A stretch of 64,000 bases of DNA from Siphonodentalium dalli (lineage: Eukaryota; Mollusca; Scaphopoda; Gadilida; Siphonodentaliidae), in NCBI GenBank assembly GCA_032622095.1, contig CP136067.1:54045899-54109898 (forward strand), in the 5' to 3' direction. The notes beneath the pieces were generated by a model. It was not told where the DNA came from. It searched no databases and worked only from the letters and a program-made list of their open reading frames with translations. Below, piece by piece: positions 1-9,959 of this stretch (position 1 is the stretch's first letter; each line of letters starts with the position of its first letter). Both the position numbers and the translations under genes were made by a program.

Positions 1-232
1 AGGAATAAAATTTCTAAGTCAAAGTGTCATACATTAATTTATGCGGCCTACGTTGAATCAACTAATTCGAAATTATCCACGGAATCGTGGAATGTATTAC
101 TGCAGAAGTTTGGAATCGATATTGCCGAAGACAGTCAGTCGAGTGGAATTCAAGAACAAGAACTGATAAAAAAAAGAAGCTGAAAATAGATCACATTAAT
201 CTGCTGACGCGAGAACTCTCTTCACAAGGTTA

Positions 233-553
233 CGCGTAAGTAATCACAAGCTTCAGATTGAGAAGGGAAGACACAAACAGCCCCCGTCAGATATAGAGGA
301 TAGAATATGTCCTGTCTGTAGAACAAACTCGGTTGAGACCGAATCACACTTTGTTATGAATTGTCCGGCATACGAAAACATTCGCATTAGTTGTTTCGCA
401 GCAATAGGCGAGTATATAACCGATTTCCACAGAATGACAGAAGACAATAAATTTAATTATATAATGGAAAATAGGCACATTGATACCATAAATATCATAT
501 GCGACATGATCCGGTCCTTCTTTGAAAAAAGGCAGATTTTATCAAGTGTATAA
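233..553 (+). pseudogene. LINE reverse transcriptase C-terminal remnant
   Basis: About 106 codons are open in one frame to a stop at 551-553. The segment reads as the tail of a non-LTR retrotransposon ORF: a basic stretch (TRLRVSNHKL, then IEKGR), then a zinc-knuckle-like C-x2-C ... E-x-H-x5-C cluster (Cys at about 304 and 313, His about 349, Cys about 364), then CPAYENIR. This order is typical of the region after the RT domain in many bivalve and cnidarian LINEs. The RT domain itself is absent and would lie left of the window. Stops just upstream (for example 181-183 in frame 1) break the reading, so this is a dead fragment. An unrelated host exon is unlikely. Confidence 0.72.
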
Positions 554-718
554 TAATTATAAGAACAACTTGTGAGTGAGTATACTGAATGTAAATTTTG
601 ACTTAGTCGGGTTTTATTTAATTCATGCTATTATTGTATATCTATGTTTTATATTATATGTTATATGCTTGCAACTGCCCATTGAGGTGTTATTGCAATA
701 AAATCTTGTATACAAAAA
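554..718 (+). other. Probable LINE 3' UTR and 3' end
   Basis: AT-rich sequence follows the LINE stop codon. AATAAA at 697-702 could serve as a polyadenylation signal, and the remnant probably ends near 718, where a different sequence rich in GCCGCCAT and GCCATCTT words begins. No poly(A) tail is visible. Confidence 0.4.
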
Positions 719-1248
719 TGGCCGCCATGATGGACGCCATCTTACAAAAAGTCTGGAGTCTCTGCGGCAACTTTTTTTCTTGTTAACAACCGAAACAAAT
801 TAGAGGAGACATTAAGAAAGAAAATTAGTGGGGTGAAGTTGAGTTCTGGGGGGGTGCATATGTCGACCAATATCTCCTTGACTATTACCGCGATAGACAG
901 TTTAAGAGAAATATAATCGTCGCTAGAATGTGTTGAAATCTAGTTCAATAAGCCGTAACGCGCAGTATTTACGTTTTGTTTTAATGCACGAAAACCCGAA
1001 ACCGTACCACAATGTGAATTCAACCGAATGTTGCCACTGCATGTTGACGTCTTTCCTGTGATATAAACATTTGTTTCATAGTAATGTTTTAATTAGTAAA
1101 TTGCTGGACACAATTATGTATACATGTATATGTTCTGGATATTGTTGCCTCTGTTCATTGCTTTTTTCGTATTTTGTAGTACTGTGCCCAATTCAGTACG
1201 ATACTATACAAGGATAGTTGTGTGTCAATTTAGCACAACACTACACCA
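719..1248. other. No recognised feature
   Basis: Nothing supportable beyond a short motif at 720-742 of the kind seen throughout the window's interspersed repeats (ATGGCCGCCATGATGG). Reading frames are short and broken. Confidence 0.5.
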
Positions 1249-1302
1249 TATGTGACCCGCCATATCAAATCCAGTCGGAAGTCGGGATTTTTTTTACCCT
1301 GT

Positions 1303-1371
1303 GCCAATGCATTCTCTTATATATGCGAGTCGACCATAGGTCGCCTCGCATATATAAGAGAATGCATTGGC
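1303..1371 (+). repeat. Pal69 palindrome, copy 1a
   Basis: A 69-bp near-perfect hairpin from GCCAATGCATTCTC to GAGAATGCATTGGC with CGACC/GGTCG at the centre. One conserved arm mismatch (GCGAGTCG against GCGAGGCG) gives the palindrome a polarity; here the T form is on the left. It is followed by CCTAAC and an AT-rich tract shared with other copies. Confidence 0.9.
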
Positions 1372-1590
1372 CTAACATTTTTTTACAATTTTAATAATTT
1401 ATTCTTGTATTCTTTAACAATTTTATAATTTCACCCATACAGAGCCCCAGACAAACATGAGCAGACGACACTCTTCTATGTGCTTCTATATATGTGTGGG
1501 GCTCCCTGCAGGGTAATGGATGTTTTTTTATGTTATGTCCTAAAAATTGTAAGAAACATTTATTTAAAAAACATGATAAAAAATTGTTAG

Positions 1591-1659
1591 GCCAATGCAT
1601 TCTCTTATATATGCGAGGCGACCTATGGTCGACTCGCATATATAAGAGAATGCATTGGC
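1591..1659 (-). repeat. Pal69 palindrome, copy 1b
   Basis: Same 69-bp hairpin in opposite polarity (the GCGAGGCG form is on the left). It is preceded by TTAG and followed by ACAGGGT, the reverse complement of the flanks of copy 1a. Confidence 0.9.
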
Positions 1660-1713
1660 ACAGGGTAAAAAAAATCCCGACTTCCGACTGGATTTGATAT
1701 GGCGGGTCACATA

Positions 1714-2874
1714 TATGACACAGCTCTCAACCAATGAGAATGCGCCATTTCTATTTAATATTATGGCTCTAATAGTGAAGGAAGTGAATAATAATTTGAT
1801 TAAATGTGAGCCCAAAGCTATATGCCTGGCATTGCACCTGCAAGAATATACTACGCATATCATACATGCAGGTAGAGTCGTACTATGGGTATATAGTAAC
1901 CCCAGGTGGATTAGTCGGGTATATAGGATTGGTATCACATTTAATGAATATATTATTTAATGCAATCACTGTTACATGTAGCTATAGAGCCCATACATAC
2001 TGTTACAATACGTATTAAACGTGTCGAAACTCCCCCTTTGAAAGTCGATATTAGGACCTCCAGGAAATCCTATAATATAGGCTCATTGGACGATCTAATT
2101 ATTTTCTGGTATGGAAAACGCACCAAAGGTATTATTTATGGTATTAAATCGGTGATTGTTAAATTATAACGGCAATGTCGCTATATATAAAGCAAAATCG
2201 TAGTAATATTGTGAATACTTACTTGTTCAGGTGGATCCGAATGTATGTCCCTTCACGGAAGGGCATATCCTATTTATTTCATCCCTTAACCAATAGAATT
2301 CAACATCGTATCAGCTAATAGTCGGCCAATGGAGCCACGTGGGGTTTTTTTCCCAAGATTTTGGGGAGCGATACCGTGGTCCATTGACCTGTATCTGGGA
2401 ACACATGGAATCACAAGTTGTGGTCCCCGATATACTAACAATGCAGGTATGTCGAGATTCCAATCAGTGTGGATTGTTGACCTTTGTTGTGCAATTTTGT
2501 TTGTACCATGTATCCCGTGAGTCACCGAACGAAAGGCCAAACAACAGCTGACGCTACCATATCACGGCCACCGAATAGAAGGTGTGTCCACCGTTAGAAA
2601 AGAGGCGTTTGGAACCAAGCTGAAGAACCAGTATATAGTTCGTGCTTCAAAAACAGTTATAGAACCAAAATGACATTTTTCATTGCATATTTATATTATT
2701 ATTTTTTTTGGAAGCCTTTTGTAGAAGCTTTTTTTTTTTTTGAAGGAAAAATCACCATAACACAGCTGTGTTGAGAAGAAATAAGTGTTCAAGAGTCGTC
2801 GGTCAAACTTATTCGAGGTTGTGAAATTTGAATGCCACAATCCCAATATAACGATTCTGTACGGTATCCGTTTT
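1714..2874. other. No recognised feature
   Basis: Apparently unique sequence as far as comparison inside the window allows. Short open frames occur (up to about 100 codons at 1655-1960, which partly overlaps the MITE), but none shows a domain, and the longest runs through repeat sequence. T- and A-runs lie near 2700-2740. Confidence 0.4.
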
Positions 2875-3100
2875 TTTAAAGATGCACTATCTGATCAAGG
2901 GCCCCTCAATTACTATTTATTTAAAACATATCTTATTCGAGTCGAGAAGCCCACCTATCAAATCTCAGAGTTATTAGATATTGATTTTTGAAATCTATTA
3001 TTTTTCACCATCGAGATGTATTAGTGGCCCAGTAAAAAGTCGACGAGCTAACGGTATCGGACCAAATTGCGGATGCATGACGATGGATGACTCTAAAATA
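2875..3100 (+). repeat. Degenerate F1 MITE fragment
   Basis: Diverged match to the left half of the F1 MITEs: the motifs CTGATCAAGGG, TTCGAGTCGAG, CAGAGTTATTAGATATTGAT and GGATGACTCT appear in the same order as in the full copies at 8936, 22709 and 25016. Neither terminal inverted repeat survives. Confidence 0.65.
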
Positions 3101-3160
3101 AAGAGGCTTTGTGTTGATAATAATGCCAAATTTCGTCGAACAACATGTTGATAAATAACA

Positions 3161-3232
3161 CGTTTCTGGCAATTTTATAATATAGTTCACATGTGCAGGG
3201 CTACCATTATTTTTGGGCAACTAATTGATTCT
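3161..3232 (+). repeat. 72-bp direct repeat, left copy
   Basis: CGTTTCTGGCAATTTTATA through CTAATTGATTCT, repeated with two or three mismatches at 3617-3688. The two copies bracket the GAT microsatellite. Confidence 0.9.
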
Positions 3233-3372
3233 ATATATATATATCTTTATTTTCCTCCATAACTGAAGAGTTACATATATAGTTATATCTTATATATATC
3301 AACACAATCAACAATCCCACCACCAGATAATACATAAATGAAAACAAAAAAATACAAAATCCTAAATGTTAC

Positions 3373-3609
3373 ATTATGACGACGATGAAGACGATGATGG
3401 TGATGATGACGATGATGATGACGATGAGGAGGAGGAGGACGATGCCGACGACGATGATGACGATGACTATGAGGATGATGATGATGATGGTGACGATGCT
3501 GATGATAATGGTGATGATGATTATGATGGTGAAGATGGTGACGATGCTGATGATAATGGTGATGATGATGATGGTGAAGATGATGATGATGATGATGATG
3601 ATGATGATA
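3373..3609 (+). repeat. (GAT/GAC)n microsatellite
   Basis: About 237 bp of imperfect GAT/GAC/GAA triplets. It gives an open frame of 91 codons that is almost all Asp/Glu on one reading and Met/Thr on another. Triplet repeats keep frames open by composition, so this is not evidence for a gene. Confidence 0.95.
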
Positions 3610-3616
3610 CTGTTAG

Positions 3617-3688
3617 CGTTTCTGGCAATTTTATACTATAGTTCACATGTGCAGGGCTACCATTATTTTTGGGCAACTAATCGATTCT
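3617..3688 (+). repeat. 72-bp direct repeat, right copy
   Basis: Second copy of the 3161-3232 sequence. After it, ATAACTGAAG also recurs from the left side (near 3260), so the duplicated tract may be longer with gaps. Confidence 0.9.
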
Positions 3689-3879
3689 GATAACTGAAGC
3701 GGCATTTCTAAAAATGTGGTTGTTGTTAGAATCTGATTATATGGGGACCACCGAGATGAGTGATTGGGAGAGCTCATTATTACAATAGCTTACTGAAATC
3801 TCAGGAACATATAGAATCATACGACAGTTACGACTGTTGAAATTTCGAGCAAATTATAGAAAATGTTTCTGGTACCGCT

Positions 3880-4320
3880 CTGCTAACTTTGAACAACACA
3901 ATAAGACTCACGGGATGCCTACATAAAATATATCTAATTTTGGTTAAAATTGGTGTTAAAATGTTTTATCAATTCTGTGATTTCGTCTCCCCAATTTCTA
4001 CCCCTCCGCCTTCAAATACACAGCATTGTGTTTCTTGTACCATAGCTATGACGATATACATGTATGAATATGGTGGAAATAGGCGACAGAGAGAATTTAA
4101 CTTTTGGTGTCTCACGGGCTCTCCTCCCCATCCATGTCTCGAATAGCGCCACTTGTGTCATCTTTAAACAATACCACTATATATTCCTCATATCATGGAG
4201 ATAACTGAGATTGTGGGAAATCGGCGACTAAACAGAACTTCAGTGTCCCCATCATCCCTGACCCACACGGCACAAATATGGCGTCTTTCAACCAAATTAT
4301 TAGATTAATCGTATAATGCA
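3880..4320 (+). repeat. T-family diverged tandem repeat (~145-bp units)
   Basis: About three degenerate units. Each has GGTGGAAATNGGCG followed by a C-rich stretch, CTGAC(T/C)C(G/A)AA, GGCGCCA and TCTTTAAACCACAC, then ATTCCTCGTATCATGGAGA. The same order recurs at 6541-7640, 9420-9730, 14660-15115 and 16210-17160. Non-coding. Confidence 0.75.
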
Positions 4321-4324
4321 TTAA

Positions 4325-4955
4325 AGGGGTACTGTACGCCAATTTCAATAAATTCCCGATAACAATTGCGATCTAATATCAATATTATATTTTTAAATAA
4401 CGTATTTGAGTCGACGATGTCTACTGAAAACGTTCCGGTTAACAGGCTATCATAAAAGTCAAATTGAATTATTTAATATAAATGAATTTATGGCTGGAGT
4501 CATAAAATGGCGAATTATGCCATTACGAGTTACCGTTCTTGAAATCTCACATGTTGGGTGTCTTTTATCGACGGCCGTTTACGACGAACATTATTGAGTT
4601 GCGAACAAAACATGTTACATGCAAAAGGAAGTCCCGCTATAACCAATTTGGAAAAAAAGAGAAGAACAAGATTCATAAAGCGTCAAGTATTTTTATAGGG
4701 GGTGAGATTGTTCGATGGAAGAGATTGCAGGCATCAATTGAACTTCCGGTTCACCCTGAAACCTGCGTCTTCTAAGGTGAAGGTCAAAAACATGGCGCGT
4801 AGTTTGAAATCGTAATATTTTTATTTCCAAGATCAATATTTTCGTCGCTAAATTAGGTTTATACGAAACTCATATAACACGAACACAATCTAACTTGAAA
4901 TTTATGTCAATGGGAGTAAATAAACAAATTGCCTATCTCTGTGTACAGTACCCCT
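4325..4955. mobile_element. F2 MITE, copy a (TTAA-flanked)
   Basis: 631 bp bounded by terminal inverted repeats AGGGGTACTGTAC / GTACAGTACCCCT and flanked on both sides by TTAA (4321-4324 and 4956-4959). TTAA duplication is the signature of piggyBac-type transposition; the family assignment is inference from that alone. It sits in a T-family repeat. No transposase; internal open frames are short. Confidence 0.85.
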
Positions 4956-4959
4956 TTAA

Positions 4960-5066
4960 GAATGCATGGAAAAGAATATATATCAATTTGGGCGGAAATC
5001 GGCGTTAAAAATAATTTCATCAATTTTTATGGCTGCATGCAATTTTTGGCCTCATCAGCTCCGCCT
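4960..5066 (+). repeat. T-family unit between two F2 insertions
   Basis: Continuation of the T repeat (GGGCGGAAATCGGCG, then TTAAAAATAATTTCATCAATTT), isolated between the two F2 MITEs. Confidence 0.7.
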
Positions 5067-5070
5067 TTAA

Positions 5071-5650
5071 AGGGGTACTGTACGCCATTTTCAATAAATT
5101 TCCGGTGATAACAACGATCTGATATCGATAATATATAGAAACATAAGTAATTTGAGTCGAAGATGTATTCTGTAAACGCTCAGGTTAATATGCTATCTTA
5201 AAATCAAAGTTAATAATTTGATATAAATTGAATTTATGACTGGAGCCATAAAATGGCGTCAATTAAATTACGAATTTCCGTGTACAAAACGTAATCAAAT
5301 TAATTGAGGGATACTGGATTGGTAAACCGATCGCACACACGATCGTTTAAAACATTATGATGATATGGGGAGAAAACTCAAGTCACTCACTCACTAGTGA
5401 CGATACAATAACTTAAATGAGTATATGGGACTAGTATGCATATAATATAACTTTTATTTGATACATTTGGTTGAAAACTGTACAAAAATTACTCGACAAC
5501 GACAATTTGTATTTTTGCATTCCGGTAAATTTGTCATCCGTAACATGACTTCGTACTCAACAGACTTTCAAATAATGGAAAAAGTGTTACCTTATTCTCC
5601 GACTCGGAGACTATAGAAACCAACAACAACATTTTGGGTACAGTATCCCT
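5071..5650. mobile_element. F2 MITE, copy b (TTAA-flanked)
   Basis: 580 bp with the same ends as 4325-4955 (AGGGGTACTGTACGCC; right end GTACAGTATCCCT, one mismatch), flanked by TTAA at 5067-5070 and 5651-5654. Same orientation as copy a, and only 115 bp from it. Confidence 0.85.
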
Positions 5651-5691
5651 TTAAGATCACAATATAATAAATTCATTGTAGGACTCCACTT

Positions 5692-6288
5692 ATGTTATAT
5701 TATGTTATTTATACTTTGTATTTTAAAAAATGTTTTCATAATCCATGGATTAGAGGAATACATGACTCCCTTAATATGATTGGTGTGAGTAATGTTTGGC
5801 TCAACCAGAAAGTATCGAGTACAGACCGATTTAACCGGACCGTTAAACAAAGATTACGTGACTGTTACCTTCAATGCTGGTGGTCAACAATAGCCACATC
5901 GAGTAAATATGCATTTTATCGAATTATTAAAACACACTTCGAACGTGAACATTTTCTCTCTATATGTGATACTAGAACTGTCAATACTATCATTCGATTT
6001 CGGACATGAAATAACAAACTACCAATTGAACAAGGTTCTTGGCTAAATACTGACTATTCAACCAAAGTATGTATACATTGTACCAAAGAACTAGGCGATG
6101 AGTATCACGTTATTCTGAAGTATACATAATTAAATGAACTCAGTTCGACCTATTTTAAACCCTATTTCTTTAGAAGACCGAATGTCCACAAACTCTCAGA
6201 ACTCTTTAAGACTAGAAATAAAAAGACAATTAGGAATCTGTCAACTTTCATAAGGAAAGTCCAGGATATTTTCGGCAAGTCCACTTGA
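5692..6288 (+). pseudogene. LINE reverse transcriptase C-terminal remnant, two stops
   Basis: 198 codons in a single frame interrupted by stops at 6007-6009 and 6127-6129 and ending at 6286-6288. The order of motifs is that of a LINE ORF tail: WLNQ followed by DRFN, KQRLRD, YAFYRIIKTHFE and ICDTRTVNTIIRFRT, then after the first stop NNKLPIEQG and a C-x2-C ... DEYH cluster, then RRPNVHKLSELF and a basic C-terminus. Both stops fall inside conserved stretches, so the copy is inactive. It is a different lineage from the 233-553 fragment. The stop at 6286 fits the usual ORF end. Confidence 0.78.
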
Positions 6289-6540
6289 GGCTACAACACT
6301 GATATTCCATGTACCCGCCCCTATTTAAAAAATACCTATATTCATCTCTGACTATAAATTCCCCGCCCACATTACCTGAAATCATCACCCGAACGGAAAC
6401 TTATTATACCCAATATCTAATCACTCATGTATTCCTCGTGTAAAATGTATTGTTATTATATGTCATAATTAAATATCTTGATGTCATATATATATTGTAT
6501 GTAATATCCACATCGATTAACATAATAAACTTAAATTGAA
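6289..6540. other. Probable LINE 3' flank; no other feature
   Basis: Pyrimidine-rich stretches (CCCGCCC, CCCCGCCCAC) just after the LINE stop resemble a LINE 3' UTR. AT-rich thereafter with no tail or signal that fixes the end. Confidence 0.35.
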
Positions 6541-6648
6541 TTGTAGCATATATAGAGATGATGAAATATAAGTTTGGTGAAAATCGGCGACGATGGTTGT
6601 TTAATTTCTGGTGATAGCCCTGACTCGAATAGGACCACTTTGGTTTCT
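6541..6648 (+). repeat. T-family unit interrupted by F4
   Basis: Contains AGTTTGGTGAAAATCGGCGA and CTGACTCGAATAGGACCAC, then the CTTTAA site into which the F4 MITE is inserted; the unit resumes at 7011 with ACCACATCTTCAGATTCATC. Confidence 0.7.
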
Positions 6649-6678
6649 TTAACCCTTTACCCAACAGAAGGGCCCTGT

Positions 6679-6747
6679 GCCAATGCATTCTCTTATATAT
6701 GCGAGTCGACCATAGGTCGCCTCGCATATATAAGAGAATGCATTGGC
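6679..6747 (+). repeat. Pal69 palindrome, copy 2a
   Basis: 69-bp hairpin identical in layout to copy 1a, followed by TTAAC and an AT-rich 45-bp spacer. Confidence 0.9.
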
Positions 6748-6792
6748 TTAACACATTAAAAATTATAAAATTGTTAAAGAATGTTTTTTTAG

Positions 6793-6861
6793 GCCAATGC
6801 ATTCTCTTATATATGCGAGGCGACCTATGGTCGACTCGCATATATAAGAGAATGCACTGGC
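6793..6861 (-). repeat. Pal69 palindrome, copy 2b
   Basis: Opposite polarity to 2a; one arm substitution (GCACTGGC instead of GCATTGGC). The pair plus flanking CCCTGT / ACAGGG forms a larger inverted repeat. Confidence 0.9.
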
Positions 6862-7010
6862 ACAGGGCATAACTGTAACTATCACAATGTGGTCAAGGAG
6901 CCGGTTCCAATGATATCCATATTTGTATGGTTCTATTGAGACAGACCGAAGATATTTTAGGATGTTGAAGCTTTATTTGGCCGGTTTTGTCCGTTTTGTT
7001 GGGTAAAGGG

Positions 7011-7640
7011 TTAAACCACATCTTCAGATTCATCGTTATCATGGAAATGACTATATATTTATCTACGTTTGGTTGAAATCGGCGACAAAAGTCAATTTGA
7101 GTGCCCTTCCCCCTCACCATCCCTGACCCAAAAACGGCACCATGTTGGTGTTTTTAAACCACGCGATTAGCTTCCGCGTATCAGACAGAAGAATTATATT
7201 CATTTTGTGGAGATCGGCGCTAATAATATTGTATTCATTCTTGGTTCCCCTTCCACCCCTGATTCGAACGGCGCCATGTTTGACATCTTTATACCACATC
7301 TCATGTCATGTAGTTTATATTATATATAGATACGTTTGGTGGAAATCGGCGACATATACAGTGTTATCACCAATTGTATTACCCGTATACCTGACACAAA
7401 CGACACCAAATTTGGAGTCTTTAAATCATGTGATTATATTCCATGTATCATGGAGAAGAACATCTATTAATTTGGTGGAAATATGTGTTAAAGATGGTCT
7501 ATCTCTTTGTAAACACGTGTTATATGGTTACATGGGTATAAACAGATACGAATCGAGGACCCATGTCCGGAAATGCTTCTATCGATTAACATGGATTATA
7601 TTTCGAATACGTTCTTGTCTAAAAACGTGTGGTTGTTTAG
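7011..7640 (+). repeat. T-family tandem repeat
   Basis: Four to five diverged units, recognised by GGTTGAAATCGGCGAC, GTGGAGATCGGCG, GGTGGAAATCGGCGAC and GGTGGAAAT with the intervening CCTGA(C/T)(C/T)C and CTTTAAACCAC words. Open frames across it are accidental. Confidence 0.7.
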
Positions 7641-7644
7641 TTAA

Positions 7645-8091
7645 CCCTTTCAGTGCCAGGTCCGATTTTGTATCAACCCATATACCCTGTGCCAATGCAT
7701 TCTCTTATATATGCGAGTCGACCATATGTCGCCTCGCATATATTAGAGAATGCATTGGCCTAACAATTTTTCATCATTTGTTATTATTTTTTACAATTTT
7801 AATAATTTTTTCTTATATTCTTTAACAGACTTATTTTGTAGGTTTAGTGCCAGGGAATCTTATGTTTTTCATGGGCATCAAAATTACTACTATGAATACT
7901 TGGTGATATTTTTGAGTTATAACATGCCCCTACGGTTTTATCCAGTTTGTTTTTAAATTCGCTATAGCATGCTTAAGCATACCCAAAACAAATTCAACCC
8001 AAAAACTTTTTCTTTTCTTTTTGTTTAAATTTTTTTTTTTTATATTGATTTTTTTTAGGGCCGATCAGATCGGCCCCTGGCACCGTAAGGG
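7645..8091. mobile_element. F3 piggyBac-like MITE, intact copy (F3a)
   Basis: 447 bp with ends CCCTTTCAGTGCCAGG / CCTGGCACCGTAAGGG and TTAA on both sides (7641-7644, 8092-8095). A subterminal palindrome GGCCGATCAGATCGGCC lies at the right end. One Pal69 hairpin (7691-7759) is embedded. This copy preserves the undisturbed sequence GGGTATGCTTAAGCATGC (on the minus strand, near 7966-7985) that is interrupted in the second F3 copy, so it serves as the empty site for two later insertions. Confidence 0.85.
7691..7759 (+). repeat. Pal69 palindrome, copy 3
   Basis: Same 69-bp hairpin, with two substitutions; followed by CCTAACAATTTTTCATC and an AT-rich tract shared with copies 1a and 4. Confidence 0.9.
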
Positions 8092-8095
8092 TTAA

Positions 8096-8424
8096 CGAAC
8101 ATTATTGTGTAATTTTGTCACAAATAAATGTTAATTAGACTCATTATCGCTTGTAACTATGAAATAAAACAATACAGACAATCAATCTGGGACATTTGAC
8201 GGTCAGTGTGCAGCTACGAGAACACACTAATGAGCTCTGTTGCTATATGGTATCACTTGAAAGGTCTGTTCTAAAAATAGAACAATAAAGTGTCCCATTT
8301 ACTCATCTAATTTTATAATAAAATATTCGAAATAAAATAAATATTAATTAATTATATTAAGCTTTTCCGGACAGAGGTCTACAATTCTTAATATTATTAT
8401 TTCATACCCAAAATTGTTTTATAT
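8096..8424. other. No recognised feature
   Basis: AT-rich; nothing repeated elsewhere in the window was recognised. Confidence 0.5.
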
Positions 8425-8914
8425 AAGGATTAACTGTCGTATGGAGTATTTTATGGAGATGTAACCGTGAGTTAAGTGGTCATAACCTGTTTACATACAA
8501 GTTATGACCACTTACCTCACGGTCACATCTCCATAAAACAGTCCACATGACAGTTAATCCTTATATTTATATACATTTAGCGAAAAATCCACTTTTGTAA
8601 ATGTATTTAAATCGAAAAGTGTATCGTGACAAAACCAGCCCAAAATATCCCATAGCACCCTTGGCAAAAGTTAACAGGAACAATTTCTCTTTATATTGAA
8701 ACCCGATGATTTATTAAGTAAATCCTGCGCGAGTCCAAATGCGCCCAAAACATTACGCGTTCGTCTTTACAAACCCAATGACGTGTCGATGTTGTTATGA
8801 GGCTGCAGTTATTAGCTGTTACGCATTCACCGAGAAATAATTGCAACTAGCCACGTGGGCGCCGACCAATCGGAATGCTGGATTTAGTGATGATCACACT
8901 TAGCATGTAAATAT
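8425..8914 (-). repeat. H-family repeat with terminal snapback palindrome, copy 1
   Basis: A ~490-bp interspersed repeat whose reverse complement recurs at 23397-23917. One end (8425-8563) is a long inverted repeat with arms of about 63 bp, from AAGGATTAACTGTCGTATGG to GACAGTTAATCCTT, around a ~10-base loop. The other part includes CGCGCAGGATT-like and GGCCACGTGGCTAGTTGC-like words. No reading frame is conserved between the copies. The class is unknown; a non-autonomous element is the simplest reading. Confidence 0.8.
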
Positions 8915-8935
8915 AAAGAGATGATCCATCTTTAA

Positions 8936-9415
8936 AGGTACTCAACCCGTAAAGAGGGTCCCCATCTCAACAGATTCCAACAACAACAATCCGATCAGAG
9001 GGTCCTATATTACTATTTCTTTGGCTTTGGGGGTAAAAAATATTTGATTCGAGTCGAGGAACCCATCAAACAAAGCTCAGAGTTATTAGATATTGATTTT
9101 TGAAAATTCTTATGTTCTCGAGATGAGTACCAATAACTGCCGTCAATTTGGTAACCTGCTCGAGATATTACGCCAAAATTCTATTCAAACAGACAAGGAT
9201 GGATAACTCTATAATCAAGTGGGTAAAAATAACGAATTTTTGACATTCTTCTGGGCCAGAAAGAATTCCCGATAATGAAAAATAATAGATTTCTAAAATC
9301 GATATCTAACAAATCTGAGCTTTGATGGGTGACTTCCTCGACTCGAATCAAATATTTTTGACCCCCGAAGCCATTGAAATAGTAATTGAGAGGAGTTTTA
9401 TCGGGTTGAGTACCT
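8936..9415. mobile_element. F1 MITE, copy b
   Basis: 480 bp with inverted ends AGGTACTCAACCCG / CGGGTTGAGTACCT and TTAA on each side (8932-8935, 9416-9419). The ends continue as longer imperfect arms with the shared words ATTACTATTTC, GATTCGAGTCGAGGAA and TTAGATAT(T/C)GATTTT, so the element can fold back. The left arm has an extra ~50-bp piece (ACCAACAACAACA-like) before the common arm. No transposase. Confidence 0.88.
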
Positions 9416-9419
9416 TTAA

Positions 9420-9730
9420 ACATATTTTTTTATTTATTAATTTTTGGTGCCCGTCCCCCTCCGCATTCATGACTCGAATGGTGACATTTTTGTATCTTTA
9501 AACCATGAAATAAGACTCATAGCATGGGAATGGTTATATATAAGTTTGGTGCAAATCAGCGACAAAAATGTCATCGATTTTATGCCCCTCCCCCTTTTTT
9601 GTCCCGGACAGCGACTGCGTCACTTAAGAAATGTTTAAACTGCACAATTATACCCCCTTTAGCCATGTTAGACCACTGTGAGTCCTACATATGGTCCACC
9701 GTAAATTTCTATAGCGGACAAACAGACATT
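9420..9730 (+). repeat. T-family units
   Basis: About two degenerate units with GACTCGAATGGTGACA, ATCTTTAAACCATG, GTTTGGTGCAAATCAGCGAC and a C-rich stretch. Confidence 0.65.
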
Positions 9731-9959
9731 CCTATATCTAGAAATAGATTATGTACTTTGTAATTTAGACCAAATGATTCACATGATATAAAACAATGAT
9801 ATATACCCTGTATATACACAGAAATACAACAAAATTAACCTTAACCCATTCAGTGCCAGGGGCCGATCTCATCGGCCCTAATTTACGGTCTGTAAAAAAG
9901 GCCCTAAATATTTCTTTTTTTTAGATTTTTTGGGTTGAATTTGTTTTGGGTATGCTTAA

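Larger units (their letters stand above)
1249..1713. mobile_element. MITE with two Pal69 palindromes, copy 1
   Basis: A 465-bp inverted-repeat element. The arms begin ATATGTGACCCGCCATATC at 1249 and the reverse complement ends near 1713. Each arm is about 130 bp and nearly identical to the other. Each arm also contains a 69-bp palindrome (1303-1371 and 1591-1659), so the element is a palindrome made of palindromes. The spacer carries a smaller inverted repeat (GAGCCCCA / TGGGGCTC) around 1440-1505. A related but rearranged copy lies at 17941-18265. The ends suggest a TA target duplication, but no empty site was found. No transposase is encoded. Confidence 0.8.
6653..7010. mobile_element. F4 MITE carrying a pair of Pal69 hairpins
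   Basis: 358 bp with inverted ends CCCTTTACCCAACA / TGTTGGGTAAAGGG, flanked by TTAA at 6649-6652 and 7011-7014. The insertion splits the TCTTTAAACCACA core of a T-family unit, whose intact form elsewhere acts as the empty site. The CCCTTT start and TTAA duplication fit a piggyBac-like non-autonomous element. Two Pal69 palindromes (6679-6747 and 6793-6861) in opposite polarity lie in its left half. Confidence 0.85.

Noticed and set aside
3366-3641. Asp/Glu-rich 91-codon open frame, like an acidic shell-matrix protein
   Set aside because: It is a pure triplet microsatellite, open in other frames too, with no signal peptide or flanking exon structure.
7142-7825. 227-codon open frame on the plus strand
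   Set aside because: It runs through T-family repeats, an F3 end and a Pal69 palindrome; no domain.
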